A DNA stretch of 8,167 bases, taken from STD1-80 sp043802745. GTDB lineage: Bacteria; Patescibacteriota; Minisyncoccia; Minisyncoccales; CG1-02-41-26. The position numbers and the translations under genes were made by a program. The notes under the pieces are model-generated. The model did no database searches. It was given only the letters and a program-made list of their open reading frames with translations, and was not told the origin of the DNA. Shown here one piece after another: positions 1 through 5,730 of the stretch. Each line of letters starts with the position of its first letter. Position 1 is the first letter of the stretch. The stretch lies in assembly GCA_043802745.1 (NCBI GenBank), contig JAZDKU010000040.1, positions 1 to 8,167 of the forward strand, read 5' to 3'.

Positions 1-744
1 CTTGAAGAAGGCAGTAAATCTAAAACAGAATTTGTGTTTTTTATAGCCCACCAGCTAAGAGCCCCCCTATCAGCTGTGAGGCTTTCTTTTTTAATGTTTC
101 GGGATGGAGATTTGGGAAAGGTAAGTAGCAGGCAAAAAGAAATTCTGGAAGCAGATATAAAAGAGTTAGACAGTTTACTGGGAACAATAGAAAGCCTGCT
201 GGATATTCCAAGGATTGAGCAAAGGCAGCTATCTTTTGATAAAGAGGTTATGTCTTTAGAAAAGTTTTTATCGCTTGTTGAAAACTTATTAAAAGATTTT
301 TTGCCATCAACCAAACAAAAAGATATTTCTTTTGATTATACGGTTCCCTCAATTGAAAGAAAGATATTTTTAGAGCTAGATTGGGATAAGGTTAAGCAAG
401 TTTTAGAAAATTTATTTGACAATGCTCTGCATTACACAAAGAGCAATGGCCAAATTAGCTTAAATATTAAGATAGAAAAAGGTTTTCTGGTTGTTTCTTT
501 GTCTGATTCTGGTATTGGCATCCCCAAGCTAGAGCAAGCGAATATTTTTCAAAAATTTTATCGCGCCAGTAATGCCCGAGCCCTTTCTAGCAAGGGAACT
601 GGCATAGGGCTTTATTTGGCAAAGTTTATGGTCGAAAGTCACGGGGGAAAAATATGGTTTGATTCTCAAGAGAGCCAAGGAGCAACTTTTTATTTCTCTT
701 TGCCCCTAAGGGGTGATGTTGAGGAATTTCTTAAAAATATTTGA
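1..744 (+). CDS. Sensor histidine kinase, C-terminal catalytic part (5' truncated by window edge)
   Basis: The reading frame is open from base 1, so this is the C-terminal 247 codons of a longer gene; a GTG at 34 lies inside the H-box region and is not a credible start. Seen: a dimerisation/phosphoacceptor H-box (AHQLRAPLS) with the phosphorylated His at 49-51; an N-box near 409-423 (ENLFDNALHYT); a G1 box (DSGIGIP) near 505-525; an F-box-like FQKFYRAS; and a G2 box (GTGIGL) near 595-612. All parts of the HisKA plus HATPase_c core are therefore present. Sensor and membrane parts must lie upstream. By family knowledge it autophosphorylates on His and passes phosphate to a receiver Asp. No response regulator is adjacent; the next gene, thiI, starts 1 nt after the stop and is functionally unrelated. 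The two-receiver protein at 6736-7443 is a possible but unproven partner. Confidence 0.93.
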   Translation, partial: LEEGSKSKTEFVFFIAHQLRAPLSAVRLSFLMFRDGDLGKVSSRQKEILEADIKELDSLLGTIESLLDIPRIEQRQLSFDKEVMSLEKFLSLVENLLKDFLPSTKQKDISFDYTVPSIERKIFLELDWDKVKQVLENLFDNALHYTKSNGQISLNIKIEKGFLVVSLSDSGIGIPKLEQANIFQKFYRASNARALSSKGTGIGLYLAKFMVESHGGKIWFDSQESQGATFYFSLPLRGDVEEFLKNI

Positions 745-745
745 T

Positions 746-1975
746 ATGCTTGCTGTAATTCACTATGGAGAAGTTGCCTTAAAGGGTGATAATCGAAAAT
801 TTTTTGAGGATAAATTAGTTGAAAATATAAAGAAGGCACTTATTACGGGATTGCCTTGCCCCGTAGGGTCGCTAGCAGGCGACCCCTTCGGGGTTTTTGA
901 TTATGTGAAGCGAATTTCTGGTCGAATCTTGCTAGAACTACCGGGGACGATCCCCGGTGAGATTTCTCGGGGATCGTCCCCGGTGAGATTGGTTTTACAA
1001 AGAGTTTTTGGCATAACTTATTTTGCGTTCGCCACGCAATGCGATTTGGATATTGAGGTTATTAAAGCAAGGGCTGTGGAGATGCTAAAAGATAAAAATT
1101 TTAATAGTTTTAAAGTAGAAACAAAACGGGGCAATAAAAGTTTTTTTCTAACTAGCCAGCAGGTAAATGAGCAAGTTGGAGAGGCAATATTAGAAGAATT
1201 AGGAATTAAGAATCAGGAATCAGGAATTAGGGTGGATTTACATAATCCAGATGTTATTTTGTATGTAGAGATTATCGAAAAATACGCTTTTCTTTATACA
1301 GAAAAAATTGCGGGGCCGGGCGGGTTGCCTTTGGGGGTTAGTGGCAAAGCTATTTCTTTAATTTCAGGGGGCATTGATTCGCCAGTGGCTAGTTATTTAA
1401 TGATGAAAAGGGGAGTAGAGAATATATTTGTTCATTTTTTTGCCACTGGCAAAGGCTTCGAGCAATCGCTTGAAAAAGTGCGGGATATTTTGCGAACTTT
1501 AAAAAACTATCAAGAAAAAATAAAAGTATATTTTGTGCCTTTTAGCGAAGCGCAAAAAGAAATTGTTTTAAAAACCAAAGCAGATTTTAGAGTAGTGCTG
1601 TACCGAAGGCTAATGTTTTTAGTAGCTAATGAAATTGCCATTCAAGAAAAAGCTAAGGCATTGATAACTGGGGAAAGCGTGGGCCAGGTGGCTAGCCAAA
1701 CTTTAGATAATATGCTGGCCATTGAGGAGGCAGTTAGTTTACCGGTTTTACGGCCGGTATGTGGCTGGGATAAGCAAGAAATAATGGATTTGGCCAAAAA
1801 AATTAACACTTATGAAATTTCTATTTTGCCTCATTTGGATTGTTGTTCAATGTTCACCCCCGACCACCCCGCCACCAAAGCTAATTTAAAAGATGTTAAA
1901 ACCCAAGAAAAAAAGCTTAAAATAAAAAAGCTGATAACTTCAGCCTTAAAAAACGCAACCATTGAAAGTGTTTAG
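746..1975 (+). CDS. thiI: tRNA 4-thiouridine synthase ThiI (short form without rhodanese domain), with in-frame repeat insertions
   Basis: ThiI adenylates U8 of tRNA and inserts sulfur to make 4-thiouridine, a UV sensor; it also serves thiamine thiazole synthesis in some bacteria. Seen (409 aa from ATG 746): N-terminal ferredoxin-like/THUMP region (VIHYGEVALKGDNRKFFE), PP-loop SGGIDSP at residues 207-213, the TGESVGQVASQT segment, and a C-terminal DCCSMFTPDHPATK near 365-379. The rhodanese domain of the 482-residue E. coli enzyme is absent, as in many bacterial forms. The frame is also open from GTG 713 and ATG 716, but homology begins at 746, 1 nt after the kinase stop; no SD is near. Oddities: about 16 residues (37-52), 15 residues (66-80) and 7-8 residues (154-161) look extra to the family. 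They coincide exactly with two GC-rich palindromes and a heptanucleotide tandem repeat. The PP-loop domain is undisturbed, so the enzyme is probably active. Confidence 0.93.
   Translation: MLAVIHYGEVALKGDNRKFFEDKLVENIKKALITGLPCPVGSLAGDPFGVFDYVKRISGRILLELPGTIPGEISRGSSPVRLVLQRVFGITYFAFATQCDLDIEVIKARAVEMLKDKNFNSFKVETKRGNKSFFLTSQQVNEQVGEAILEELGIKNQESGIRVDLHNPDVILYVEIIEKYAFLYTEKIAGPGGLPLGVSGKAISLISGGIDSPVASYLMMKRGVENIFVHFFATGKGFEQSLEKVRDILRTLKNYQEKIKVYFVPFSEAQKEIVLKTKADFRVVLYRRLMFLVANEIAIQEKAKALITGESVGQVASQTLDNMLAIEEAVSLPVLRPVCGWDKQEIMDLAKKINTYEISILPHLDCCSMFTPDHPATKANLKDVKTQEKKLKIKKLITSALKNATIESV
859..893 (+). repeat. GC-rich palindromic element inside thiI (element 1)
   Basis: Nested inverted repeat in an otherwise AT-rich gene. 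Outer arms CCCCG (859-863) and CGGGG (889-893) and inner arms GGGTCGC (866-872) and GCGACCC (879-885) pair around a 6-nt loop, TAGCAG. The element is read through in frame and encodes roughly PVGSLAGDPFG, between the first THUMP-region helix and the segment VKRISGRILLEL that normally follows closely. It resembles, in principle, the coding palindromic elements known from Rickettsia; relation to any described family was not tested. Confidence 0.8.
941..990 (+). repeat. Long GC-rich palindrome with direct repeats inside thiI (element 2)
   Basis: Two 16-nt arms, 941-956 and 968-983, are perfect reverse complements around an 11-nt loop. Each arm is itself nearly palindromic (CCGGGGA-CGA-TCCCCGG). 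A 13-nt direct repeat, CCCCGGTGAGATT, occurs at 952-964 and 978-990, so a unit of 26 nt is partly duplicated. The stretch is read through and gives about 15 residues (PGTIPGEISRGSSPV) where ThiI relatives go straight from the strand GRILLEL to the helix preceding VFGI. The GC-richness contrasts sharply with the flanks. Confidence 0.82.
1196..1230 (+). repeat. Heptanucleotide tandem repeat inside thiI (5 units)
   Basis: Five consecutive 7-nt units of pattern GAAT(T/C)A(G/A): GAATTAG, GAATTAA, GAATCAG, GAATCAG, GAATTAG. They encode the ELGIKNQESGI part of ThiI, between VGEAILEEL and VDLHNPD, where relatives typically have only a short LGLK-type link. Three units equal 21 nt (7 codons), so a gain of three units would add residues without changing frame, while a gain or loss of one unit would shift it. 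Confidence 0.8.
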
Positions 1976-2025
1976 TTTAGATGGATAGGAAAGAGGGATT
2001 AGAGTGTACTCCTACCCATCTAAAC
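1975..2025. repeat. Palindrome between convergent thiI and the 2029-2229 gene
   Basis: Arms GTTTAGATGG (1975-1984) and CCATCTAAAC (2016-2025) are perfect complements. After one A/C mismatch, TAGGA (1986-1990) pairs with TCCTA (2010-2014). The first arm begins on the last base of the thiI TAG stop, and the second ends 3 nt before the stop of the convergent gene. No T-run follows on either strand, so this is not a standard intrinsic terminator. It may act as a 3'-end barrier for both mRNAs or be an inserted palindromic element. Confidence 0.65.
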
Positions 2026-2028
2026 ATA

Positions 2029-2229
2029 TTAAGAAATCCACAAGAATTCTATCTCAGAATCCTCGAAGATCTCTTTTTTGTTATCTACAAAATCTACTTC
2101 TATTTTTATTTTTCCGCTCCTGACAGAGCGGTCGATAATCCTTCCAGTTTGGTCACTCTTATGACCCCCGTAGTCCTTTTTAAGTCGGACTATTTGGTTG
2201 ACTAAAAATAAGGGATACTCTTTGCCCAT
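2029..2229 (-). CDS. Small hypothetical protein, possibly SH3-like beta barrel
   Basis: 66 residues. The strongest evidence that it is real is a perfect SD (AAGGAGG, minus strand, 2236-2242) 6 nt before the ATG. The opposite frame over the same bases (1981-2205) has no such signal. The sequence (FLVNQIVRLKKDYGG, then GRIIDRSVRSGKIKIEVDFVDN, then SEIEFL) alternates hydrophobic and polar residues as in small beta barrels. Its general layout resembles DUF4926/KOW-like proteins of the type 'V.L..D..G...G.V......V.F', but I do not recognise the family with confidence. There are no membrane segments or cysteines. It is convergent with thiI and divergent from the yerC-like gene, so it is probably monocistronic. 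A possible promoter lies in the AT-rich stretch 2260-2295 (minus strand), with no clear consensus. Confidence 0.75.
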   Translation of the reverse strand: MGKEYPLFLVNQIVRLKKDYGGHKSDQTGRIIDRSVRSGKIKIEVDFVDNKKEIFEDSEIEFLWIS

Positions 2230-2310
2230 TTTTTGCCTCCTTTCTTGTATGTTTTTCTAGTTTATTTTTAGCATAATTATTTTTTTTTGCAAGCTTTATA
2301 GTAGATATCT

Positions 2311-2347
2311 TACTTCACCGCTTCATAGCAGTGAAGTAGTATGGACA
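2311..2347. repeat. Palindromic repeat copy A, upstream of the yerC-like gene
   Basis: Hairpin TACTTCAC (2311-2318) / GTGAAGTA (2331-2338). Bases 2321-2347 match 2946-2972 at 24 of 27 positions, so this is a second copy of the element downstream of the same gene. The outer left arm that would pair with the TATGGACA end is not preserved here, so copy A looks decayed. It sits in the 168-nt divergent gap 2230-2397, which otherwise holds only AT-rich sequence expected to contain promoters for both genes. Confidence 0.65.
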
Positions 2348-2397
2348 AGAAAGAAAATAATTTATAAAATAAATTAAGTTAAAAAATTTTTAAGTTT

Positions 2398-2928
2398 ATG
2401 GAGAAATATCAAAATTTATCTTTGGCAACACAAAAAGAATTATTAGAGAATTTATGCGACGCTATTTTGTTTATTAAAAATAAAGACGAGGCGGTTAAAT
2501 TGCTTGTTGACCTCTTAACTAAAGAGGAAGTAATGAAATTAGCCAAGAGAATTAAAATTGCCGAATTACTTTTGAAAGGAATGGGCTATTATCAAATTAG
2601 ACATAGCTTGCAAACAAGCGAAGGAACAATTGCTAAGGTGGCTGGCTGGTTGAATGAAGGCGGGGAGGGGTTTAGATTATTTTTTGAACGAAAAAAGATT
2701 TCAAAAGAAAAATATTCGCACTCTGAAAGATTTGATATTTTATTAAATGAGTGGAAAAGAATTAAAAGAAGAAACCCGATGATGTTTTGGCCATCAATTT
2801 TAATAGACAACTTAGTGGCATCAGCGGATAAAAAAGAAAAAGAGAAAATTTTCCAGTCGATTCAAAAGCTTAATAGGAAGTCCAAAATCTATAAAGAAGT
2901 AAGTAAGTTTCTCGTAAGAGACAAATAG
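2398..2928 (+). CDS. YerC/YecD-type TrpR-superfamily DNA-binding protein with C-terminal extension
   Basis: 176 residues. Residues 12-86 match the Trp-repressor-like fold of the YerC/YecD family: LLVDLLTKEEVMKLAKRIKIAELL (35-58), then the helix-turn-helix YYQIRHSLQTSEGTIAKVAGWL (64-85), close to the family pattern 'Y.EI....G.S.ATI.RV..WL'. The family is predicted to bind DNA as a transcription factor; its ligand is unknown and the tryptophan-binding role of TrpR should not be assumed. Usual family length is about 100 residues. Here about 80 basic, helical residues follow (WKRIKRRNPMMFWPSILI and a Lys-rich end) and I cannot assign them. No SD precedes ATG 2398. The gene is flanked by two copies of one palindromic repeat; the downstream copy starts on the last base of its TAG stop. 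Confidence 0.85.
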   Translation: MEKYQNLSLATQKELLENLCDAILFIKNKDEAVKLLVDLLTKEEVMKLAKRIKIAELLLKGMGYYQIRHSLQTSEGTIAKVAGWLNEGGEGFRLFFERKKISKEKYSHSERFDILLNEWKRIKRRNPMMFWPSILIDNLVASADKKEKEKIFQSIQKLNRKSKIYKEVSKFLVRDK

Positions 2929-2972
2929 TCCACCCTACTCAATCACTTCATAGTAGTGAAGTAGGGTGGACA
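2928..2972. repeat. Palindromic repeat copy B, at the stop codon of the yerC-like gene
   Basis: Perfect 12-bp outer stem GTCCACCCTACT (2928-2939) / AGTAGGGTGGAC (2960-2971), then a 3-nt bulge and an inner stem TCACT (2943-2947) / AGTGA (2955-2959). The first arm starts on the last base of the upstream TAG stop. No T-run follows, so it is not a typical intrinsic terminator. The right half is 24/27 identical to 2321-2347. Confidence 0.75.
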
Positions 2973-3018
2973 TAGGGATTTCTTTAATAAATGATACAAT
3001 AAATAATAAATATTAACT

Positions 3019-3243
3019 ATGAAAAAAGACATTAAAAATAAAAAAATAACAAAAGATACAAGTTTGGCGGAAATTATGCAAAAAGAAAGTGCTAAGGGGA
3101 TTTTAGCCAAGCACAAAGTGCCCTGCTTAACCTGCCCAATGGCCCAATTTGAGATACAAGATTTAAAAATCGGCGATGTCTGCAAAATGTACAGCCTTGA
3201 CCTTAAAAGTTTGCTCGCAGACCTAAATAATTCCACCAAATAA
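3019..3243 (+). CDS. DUF1858-like (hybrid-cluster-associated redox disulfide) small protein
   Basis: 74 residues. It follows the DUF1858 layout: a beta start (ITKDTSLAEIMQKES), a helix leading to ILAKHKVPCLTCPMA with a CxxC pair (Cys36, Cys39), and an end with DLKSLLADLN. The family includes the TIGR03980 'hybrid cluster-associated redox disulfide domain', predicted to undergo thiol-disulfide chemistry or to bind a small ligand; the exact role is unknown. An extra Cys55 is present. It is cytosolic, with no signal peptide. No SD precedes the ATG. A TACAAT box at 2995-3000 would start an mRNA with a leader of only about 12 nt, consistent with SD-independent initiation, but no good -35 is visible. 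It ends 7 nt before a strong terminator, so it forms a single-gene unit, or a pair with the yerC-like gene upstream. Confidence 0.8.
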   Translation: MKKDIKNKKITKDTSLAEIMQKESAKGILAKHKVPCLTCPMAQFEIQDLKIGDVCKMYSLDLKSLLADLNNSTK

Positions 3244-3250
3244 AATGGTT

Positions 3251-3280
3251 CTGGACAGCTGATATTAGCTGTCCAGTTTT
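3251..3280. terminator. Bidirectional intrinsic terminator
   Basis: Perfect 10-bp stem CTGGACAGCT (3251-3260) / AGCTGTCCAG (3267-3276) with loop GATATT, followed by TTTT on the plus strand and, on the minus strand, by an AT-rich stretch with a short T-run after AACCA. It lies exactly between the stops of the convergent genes 3019-3243 and 3282-3719. Confidence 0.85.
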
Positions 3281-3281
3281 C

Positions 3282-3719
3282 CTAGAAGAAAATTTTCTCT
3301 AGAGTGATGCTTTCTGGTAATTTTTGGTGGGTTCCAAAAATTTGCCATGTGGAATAAGCCCACTCTAGCGAAACCTTGTCCCCGTCTTCTGTGTTGTGGG
3401 TTAGGGAAATGTGTAGAGGCTTAAAAGAGTCAGAATTTATCAGAAATGCTTCGGAGATATCCTGACCTTTCTCGCAGACAAAAATACCCTCTTCACCTTC
3501 ACTTGGCTTAATGTAAAAAGCCTCGGAGGAGTGGATTATTTTTGGGTTTATACTCTTCCGTATCCTCTCCTCGAACCCCTCGTCTTCATGGTCTAGGGTA
3601 CAGAAAAGAAAGACTTCTTTTCTTACTCTTTTGGCGACTATGGGGACAGATTTTCCTTTGATGATAGCACTTAAGAAAAATACCGAGATGACTGGTAGGG
3701 CCATAGAGATACTTTTCAT
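3282..3719 (-). CDS. Hypothetical protein with N-terminal hydrophobic segment
   Basis: 145 residues, not recognised. The start is fixed by a perfect AAGGAGG (minus strand, 3727-3733) 7 nt before the ATG. Residues 5-20 (SMALPVISVFFLSAII) form one hydrophobic helix followed by KGK and more basic residues (VAKRVRKE). This suggests a membrane anchor or uncleaved signal; there is no lipobox. The rest is soluble, mixed and acidic in the middle (DHEDEGFEERI, SEGEEGIF), with later segments (PLHISLTHNTEDGDKVSLEWAYSTWQIF) that look beta-rich. The strong SD and frequent GAG, CTC and TCG codons set it apart from the neighbouring SD-less genes, which may point to later acquisition. It shares a terminator with the DUF1858-like gene and is divergent from the ComEC-type gene. 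Function unknown. Confidence 0.75.
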   Translation of the reverse strand: MKSISMALPVISVFFLSAIIKGKSVPIVAKRVRKEVFLFCTLDHEDEGFEERIRKSINPKIIHSSEAFYIKPSEGEEGIFVCEKGQDISEAFLINSDSFKPLHISLTHNTEDGDKVSLEWAYSTWQIFGTHQKLPESITLEKIFF

Positions 3720-3782
3720 AATATGACCTCCTTATTTTTTAGCGGGCAAAGGACTATAAACACAACTATCATTTAACATTTT

Positions 3783-4643
3783 ATGGGGGAAAATACAAGC
3801 GCAACAAGTGTAAAATATTATTTGCTGGGGATATTGATTTTAGGGTTGGGGAATGTTTTTGTTTGGCAGTTTATTTTTGGGCTAAGCGGCCAAATGAAAA
3901 CTGTGTTTTTCGATATTGGCCAAGGAGATAGTATTTTTATTGAAACATTGCAAAAACATCAAATTTTAATTGACGGTGGCCCAAGTAGCCAGGTGGTAGA
4001 AAAACTTGGCCAACAAATGCCATTTTGGGATAAATCAATTGACTTAGTTATTTTAACCCATCCAGATTATGACCACTTGCGAGGACTATTAGATGTTTTA
4101 GATAATTTTCAAGTAAAAAATATTATCTGGACAGGCGAATTGTCAGAGGGCAAAACTTTTCAAGCTTGGCAAGAAAAAATAAAAAAAGAAGGAGCAAATA
4201 TATTTTTGGCTAAAGCCGGGGTAAAAATAATATCTGGGCAGGTAAAAGCAGATATTTTATATCCATTAGAATTGCCCAAGCAAGACTCAATTAATAACAA
4301 CGATAGTTCGATAGTGGCTCGCATGGTTTTTGGTCAAACAGCTTTTATGCTAACTGGCGATGCCAATAGAGAGGCGGAGCAAGAAATTATTTTAGCTAAT
4401 AAAAATATTAACAGCGAGGTTCTAAGGGTTAGCCACCACGGAAGCAGAAGCGCCACAAGCCCAGAATTTTTAGCCAATGTTAGCCCTCAATTAGCAGTTA
4501 TTTCGGTTGGCAAAGATAACACCTATGGCCACCCGCATCAAGAGGTGTTGAGTAATCTTTCAGAATTTGCTATAAAAGTAATGAGAACAGACCAAATGGG
4601 GGATATAAAGATTTTTTCAGATGGTCAGAATATAATTTACTAA
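3783..4643 (+). CDS. Membrane-anchored ComEC-type metallo-beta-lactamase-fold hydrolase
   Basis: 286 residues. One transmembrane helix (about 12-34), then the complete C-terminal hydrolase domain of ComEC/Rec2: VFFDIGQGDSIFIE (41-54), ILIDGG (61-66), metal motif THPDYDHLRG (92-101, with His93, Asp95, Asp97, His98), the SSIVARMVFGQTAFMLTGD strand with Asp193, SHHGSRSATS with His218/219, and GHPH (249-252). The competence-channel domain of ComEC is missing, so this is a stand-alone enzyme, probably exposed at the membrane surface; which side cannot be decided from the few flanking charges. Relatives are predicted phosphodiesterases/nucleases. ATG 3783 has no SD; a TATAAA box at 3755-3760 may be its -10. 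The NMP kinase gene starts 4 nt after its stop, so the two are probably co-transcribed. Confidence 0.87.
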   Translation: MGENTSATSVKYYLLGILILGLGNVFVWQFIFGLSGQMKTVFFDIGQGDSIFIETLQKHQILIDGGPSSQVVEKLGQQMPFWDKSIDLVILTHPDYDHLRGLLDVLDNFQVKNIIWTGELSEGKTFQAWQEKIKKEGANIFLAKAGVKIISGQVKADILYPLELPKQDSINNNDSSIVARMVFGQTAFMLTGDANREAEQEIILANKNINSEVLRVSHHGSRSATSPEFLANVSPQLAVISVGKDNTYGHPHQEVLSNLSEFAIKVMRTDQMGDIKIFSDGQNIIY

Positions 4644-4647
4644 AAAT

Positions 4648-5718
4648 ATGAGTAGTTTAAATTTTCCATTATTTAAAACAAAAGTTGACGGGCTTGATAA
4701 AAGGTTTGATATAACTTCGCCGGTGGGTAGAGCTGAGTATTTTCAAGCTAAGGCAGGTCTTGAGATCGAAAAGCTAAAAAGTTATTTACACGAAAACAGC
4801 TTTATTGCTTATTTGCTTGGCAAAAAAAATTCTGGCAAAGGCACTTACGCTAAAATGCTAGCGGAAATTGTGGGGCATGATAAAGTTACGCATTTGTCAG
4901 TGGGCGATATGATACGCGACCTTGACGCAGTAGTGGCTGACCCAGAGCAGAAAAAAGAGCTAGTAGCGTTTTTGGAAAAAAATTATCGGGGCTACTTACA
5001 TTTAGATGAAATCATGGCGGCTTTGGAGGGAAGAAGCACAAAAAAGCTTTTGCCTTCGGAATTGATTTTAGCCTTGGTGAAAAAGAAAATAGCCCAAATA
5101 TCTAAAAAAGCTATTTTTATTGATGGCTTTCCCAGAAGCATGGATCAAGTTTCTTATTCTTTATTTTTTCGCGATTTAATGGGTTATCGAGACGACCCAG
5201 ATGTTTTTGTGATGATTGATGTGCCAGAAAAGGTTATTGACGAGCGCATTAAATACAGAGTGATTTGTCCTTTGTGCCAAACATCAAGAAATTTAAAGTT
5301 GTTAGCCACCACCAAGCCAGGCTATGATGAGAAAGCAGATAAATTTTATTTAAACTGCGATAATCCAGAATGCGCTGGGGCTAGAATGGGCACTAAAGAG
5401 GGTGATGAGCTTGGCATTGAGCCAATTAAAGAGCGCTTAAAAACTGATGAAGAATTAATGAAGCAAGCCATGGGTTTGTATGGGGTGCCCAAGATATTTT
5501 TGCGAAATTCTGTGCCTGTTGATAAAGCCAGCGAGTTTCTTGATGGTTATGAAATTACTCCAGAGTATACTTTTCAGCGAGAAAATGGAGTTATAAAAGT
5601 AGGGGAAAAGCCTTGGCAAGTTAAAGATGACGATGGCGTTGACTCTTATAGTTTAATGCCCCCGGCGGTGGTGGTTTCTATGATAAAACAGCTAGTTGAA
5701 GCGTTGGGAATTAAGTAG
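4648..5718 (+). CDS. Adenylate-kinase-like nucleoside monophosphate kinase with zinc-ribbon LID and terminal extensions
   Basis: 356 residues against about 215 for standard adenylate kinase. Seen: P-loop GKKNSGKGT (58-66), NMP-binding LSVGDMIRD (83-91), Walker-B-like FIDGFPRSMDQ (157-167), DVPEKVIDERIKYR (191-204), and a LID with four zinc-ligand candidates, Cys207, Cys210, Cys237 and Cys242, the last two in CDNPEC. The segment IKERLKTDEELMKQAM (260-275) matches the LID arginine region. It should transfer phosphate from ATP to an NMP in the cytosol. Extra parts are an N-terminal stretch of about 50 residues before the P-loop and about 60 residues at the C-terminus (from about 295), plus an insert around 93-135. 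Substrate (AMP or another NMP) cannot be told from sequence. No SD is present; its place 4 nt after the hydrolase gene suggests translational coupling. A promoter for the next RNA overlaps its last codons. Confidence 0.88.
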   Translation: MSSLNFPLFKTKVDGLDKRFDITSPVGRAEYFQAKAGLEIEKLKSYLHENSFIAYLLGKKNSGKGTYAKMLAEIVGHDKVTHLSVGDMIRDLDAVVADPEQKKELVAFLEKNYRGYLHLDEIMAALEGRSTKKLLPSELILALVKKKIAQISKKAIFIDGFPRSMDQVSYSLFFRDLMGYRDDPDVFVMIDVPEKVIDERIKYRVICPLCQTSRNLKLLATTKPGYDEKADKFYLNCDNPECAGARMGTKEGDELGIEPIKERLKTDEELMKQAMGLYGVPKIFLRNSVPVDKASEFLDGYEITPEYTFQRENGVIKVGEKPWQVKDDDGVDSYSLMPPAVVVSMIKQLVEALGIK

Positions 5719-5724
5719 TATAAT
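5696..5724 (+). promoter_or_regulatory. Sigma-70-type promoter for the structured RNA at 5731
   Basis: -35 TTGAAG (5696-5701), a spacer of exactly 17 nt, and a perfect -10 TATAAT (5719-5724) directly after the kinase TAG stop. Predicted start is around 5731, the first base of the closing stem of the RNA. Confidence 0.7.
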
Positions 5725-5730
5725 GAGCTT

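Noticed and set aside
713..745. Upstream thiI starts at GTG 713 or ATG 716
   Set aside because: Both overlap the kinase gene and add residues before the point where family similarity begins; AAGGGG at 709-713 is too close to serve ATG 716.
846..1000. Intein or intron in thiI
   Set aside because: The extra pieces are only 7-16 residues each, have no splicing motifs and stay in frame, so repeats inserted in the coding sequence are a better explanation.
1975..2025. Standard intrinsic terminator for thiI
   Set aside because: No T-run follows the stem on either strand; described as a palindrome instead.
1981..2205. Open frame on the plus strand after thiI (74 codons)
   Set aside because: It overlaps the minus-strand gene 2029-2229, which has a perfect SD. 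The plus frame has no SD, begins inside a palindrome and shows no family resemblance.
2592..2810. Minus-strand open frame inside the yerC-like gene
   Set aside because: It lies wholly within a recognised gene, has no SD and its translation resembles no protein.
2943..3239. Minus-strand open frame over the DUF1858-like gene (98 codons)
   Set aside because: It is antisense to a protein with a recognisable CxxC family pattern, starts next to the terminator and has no SD.
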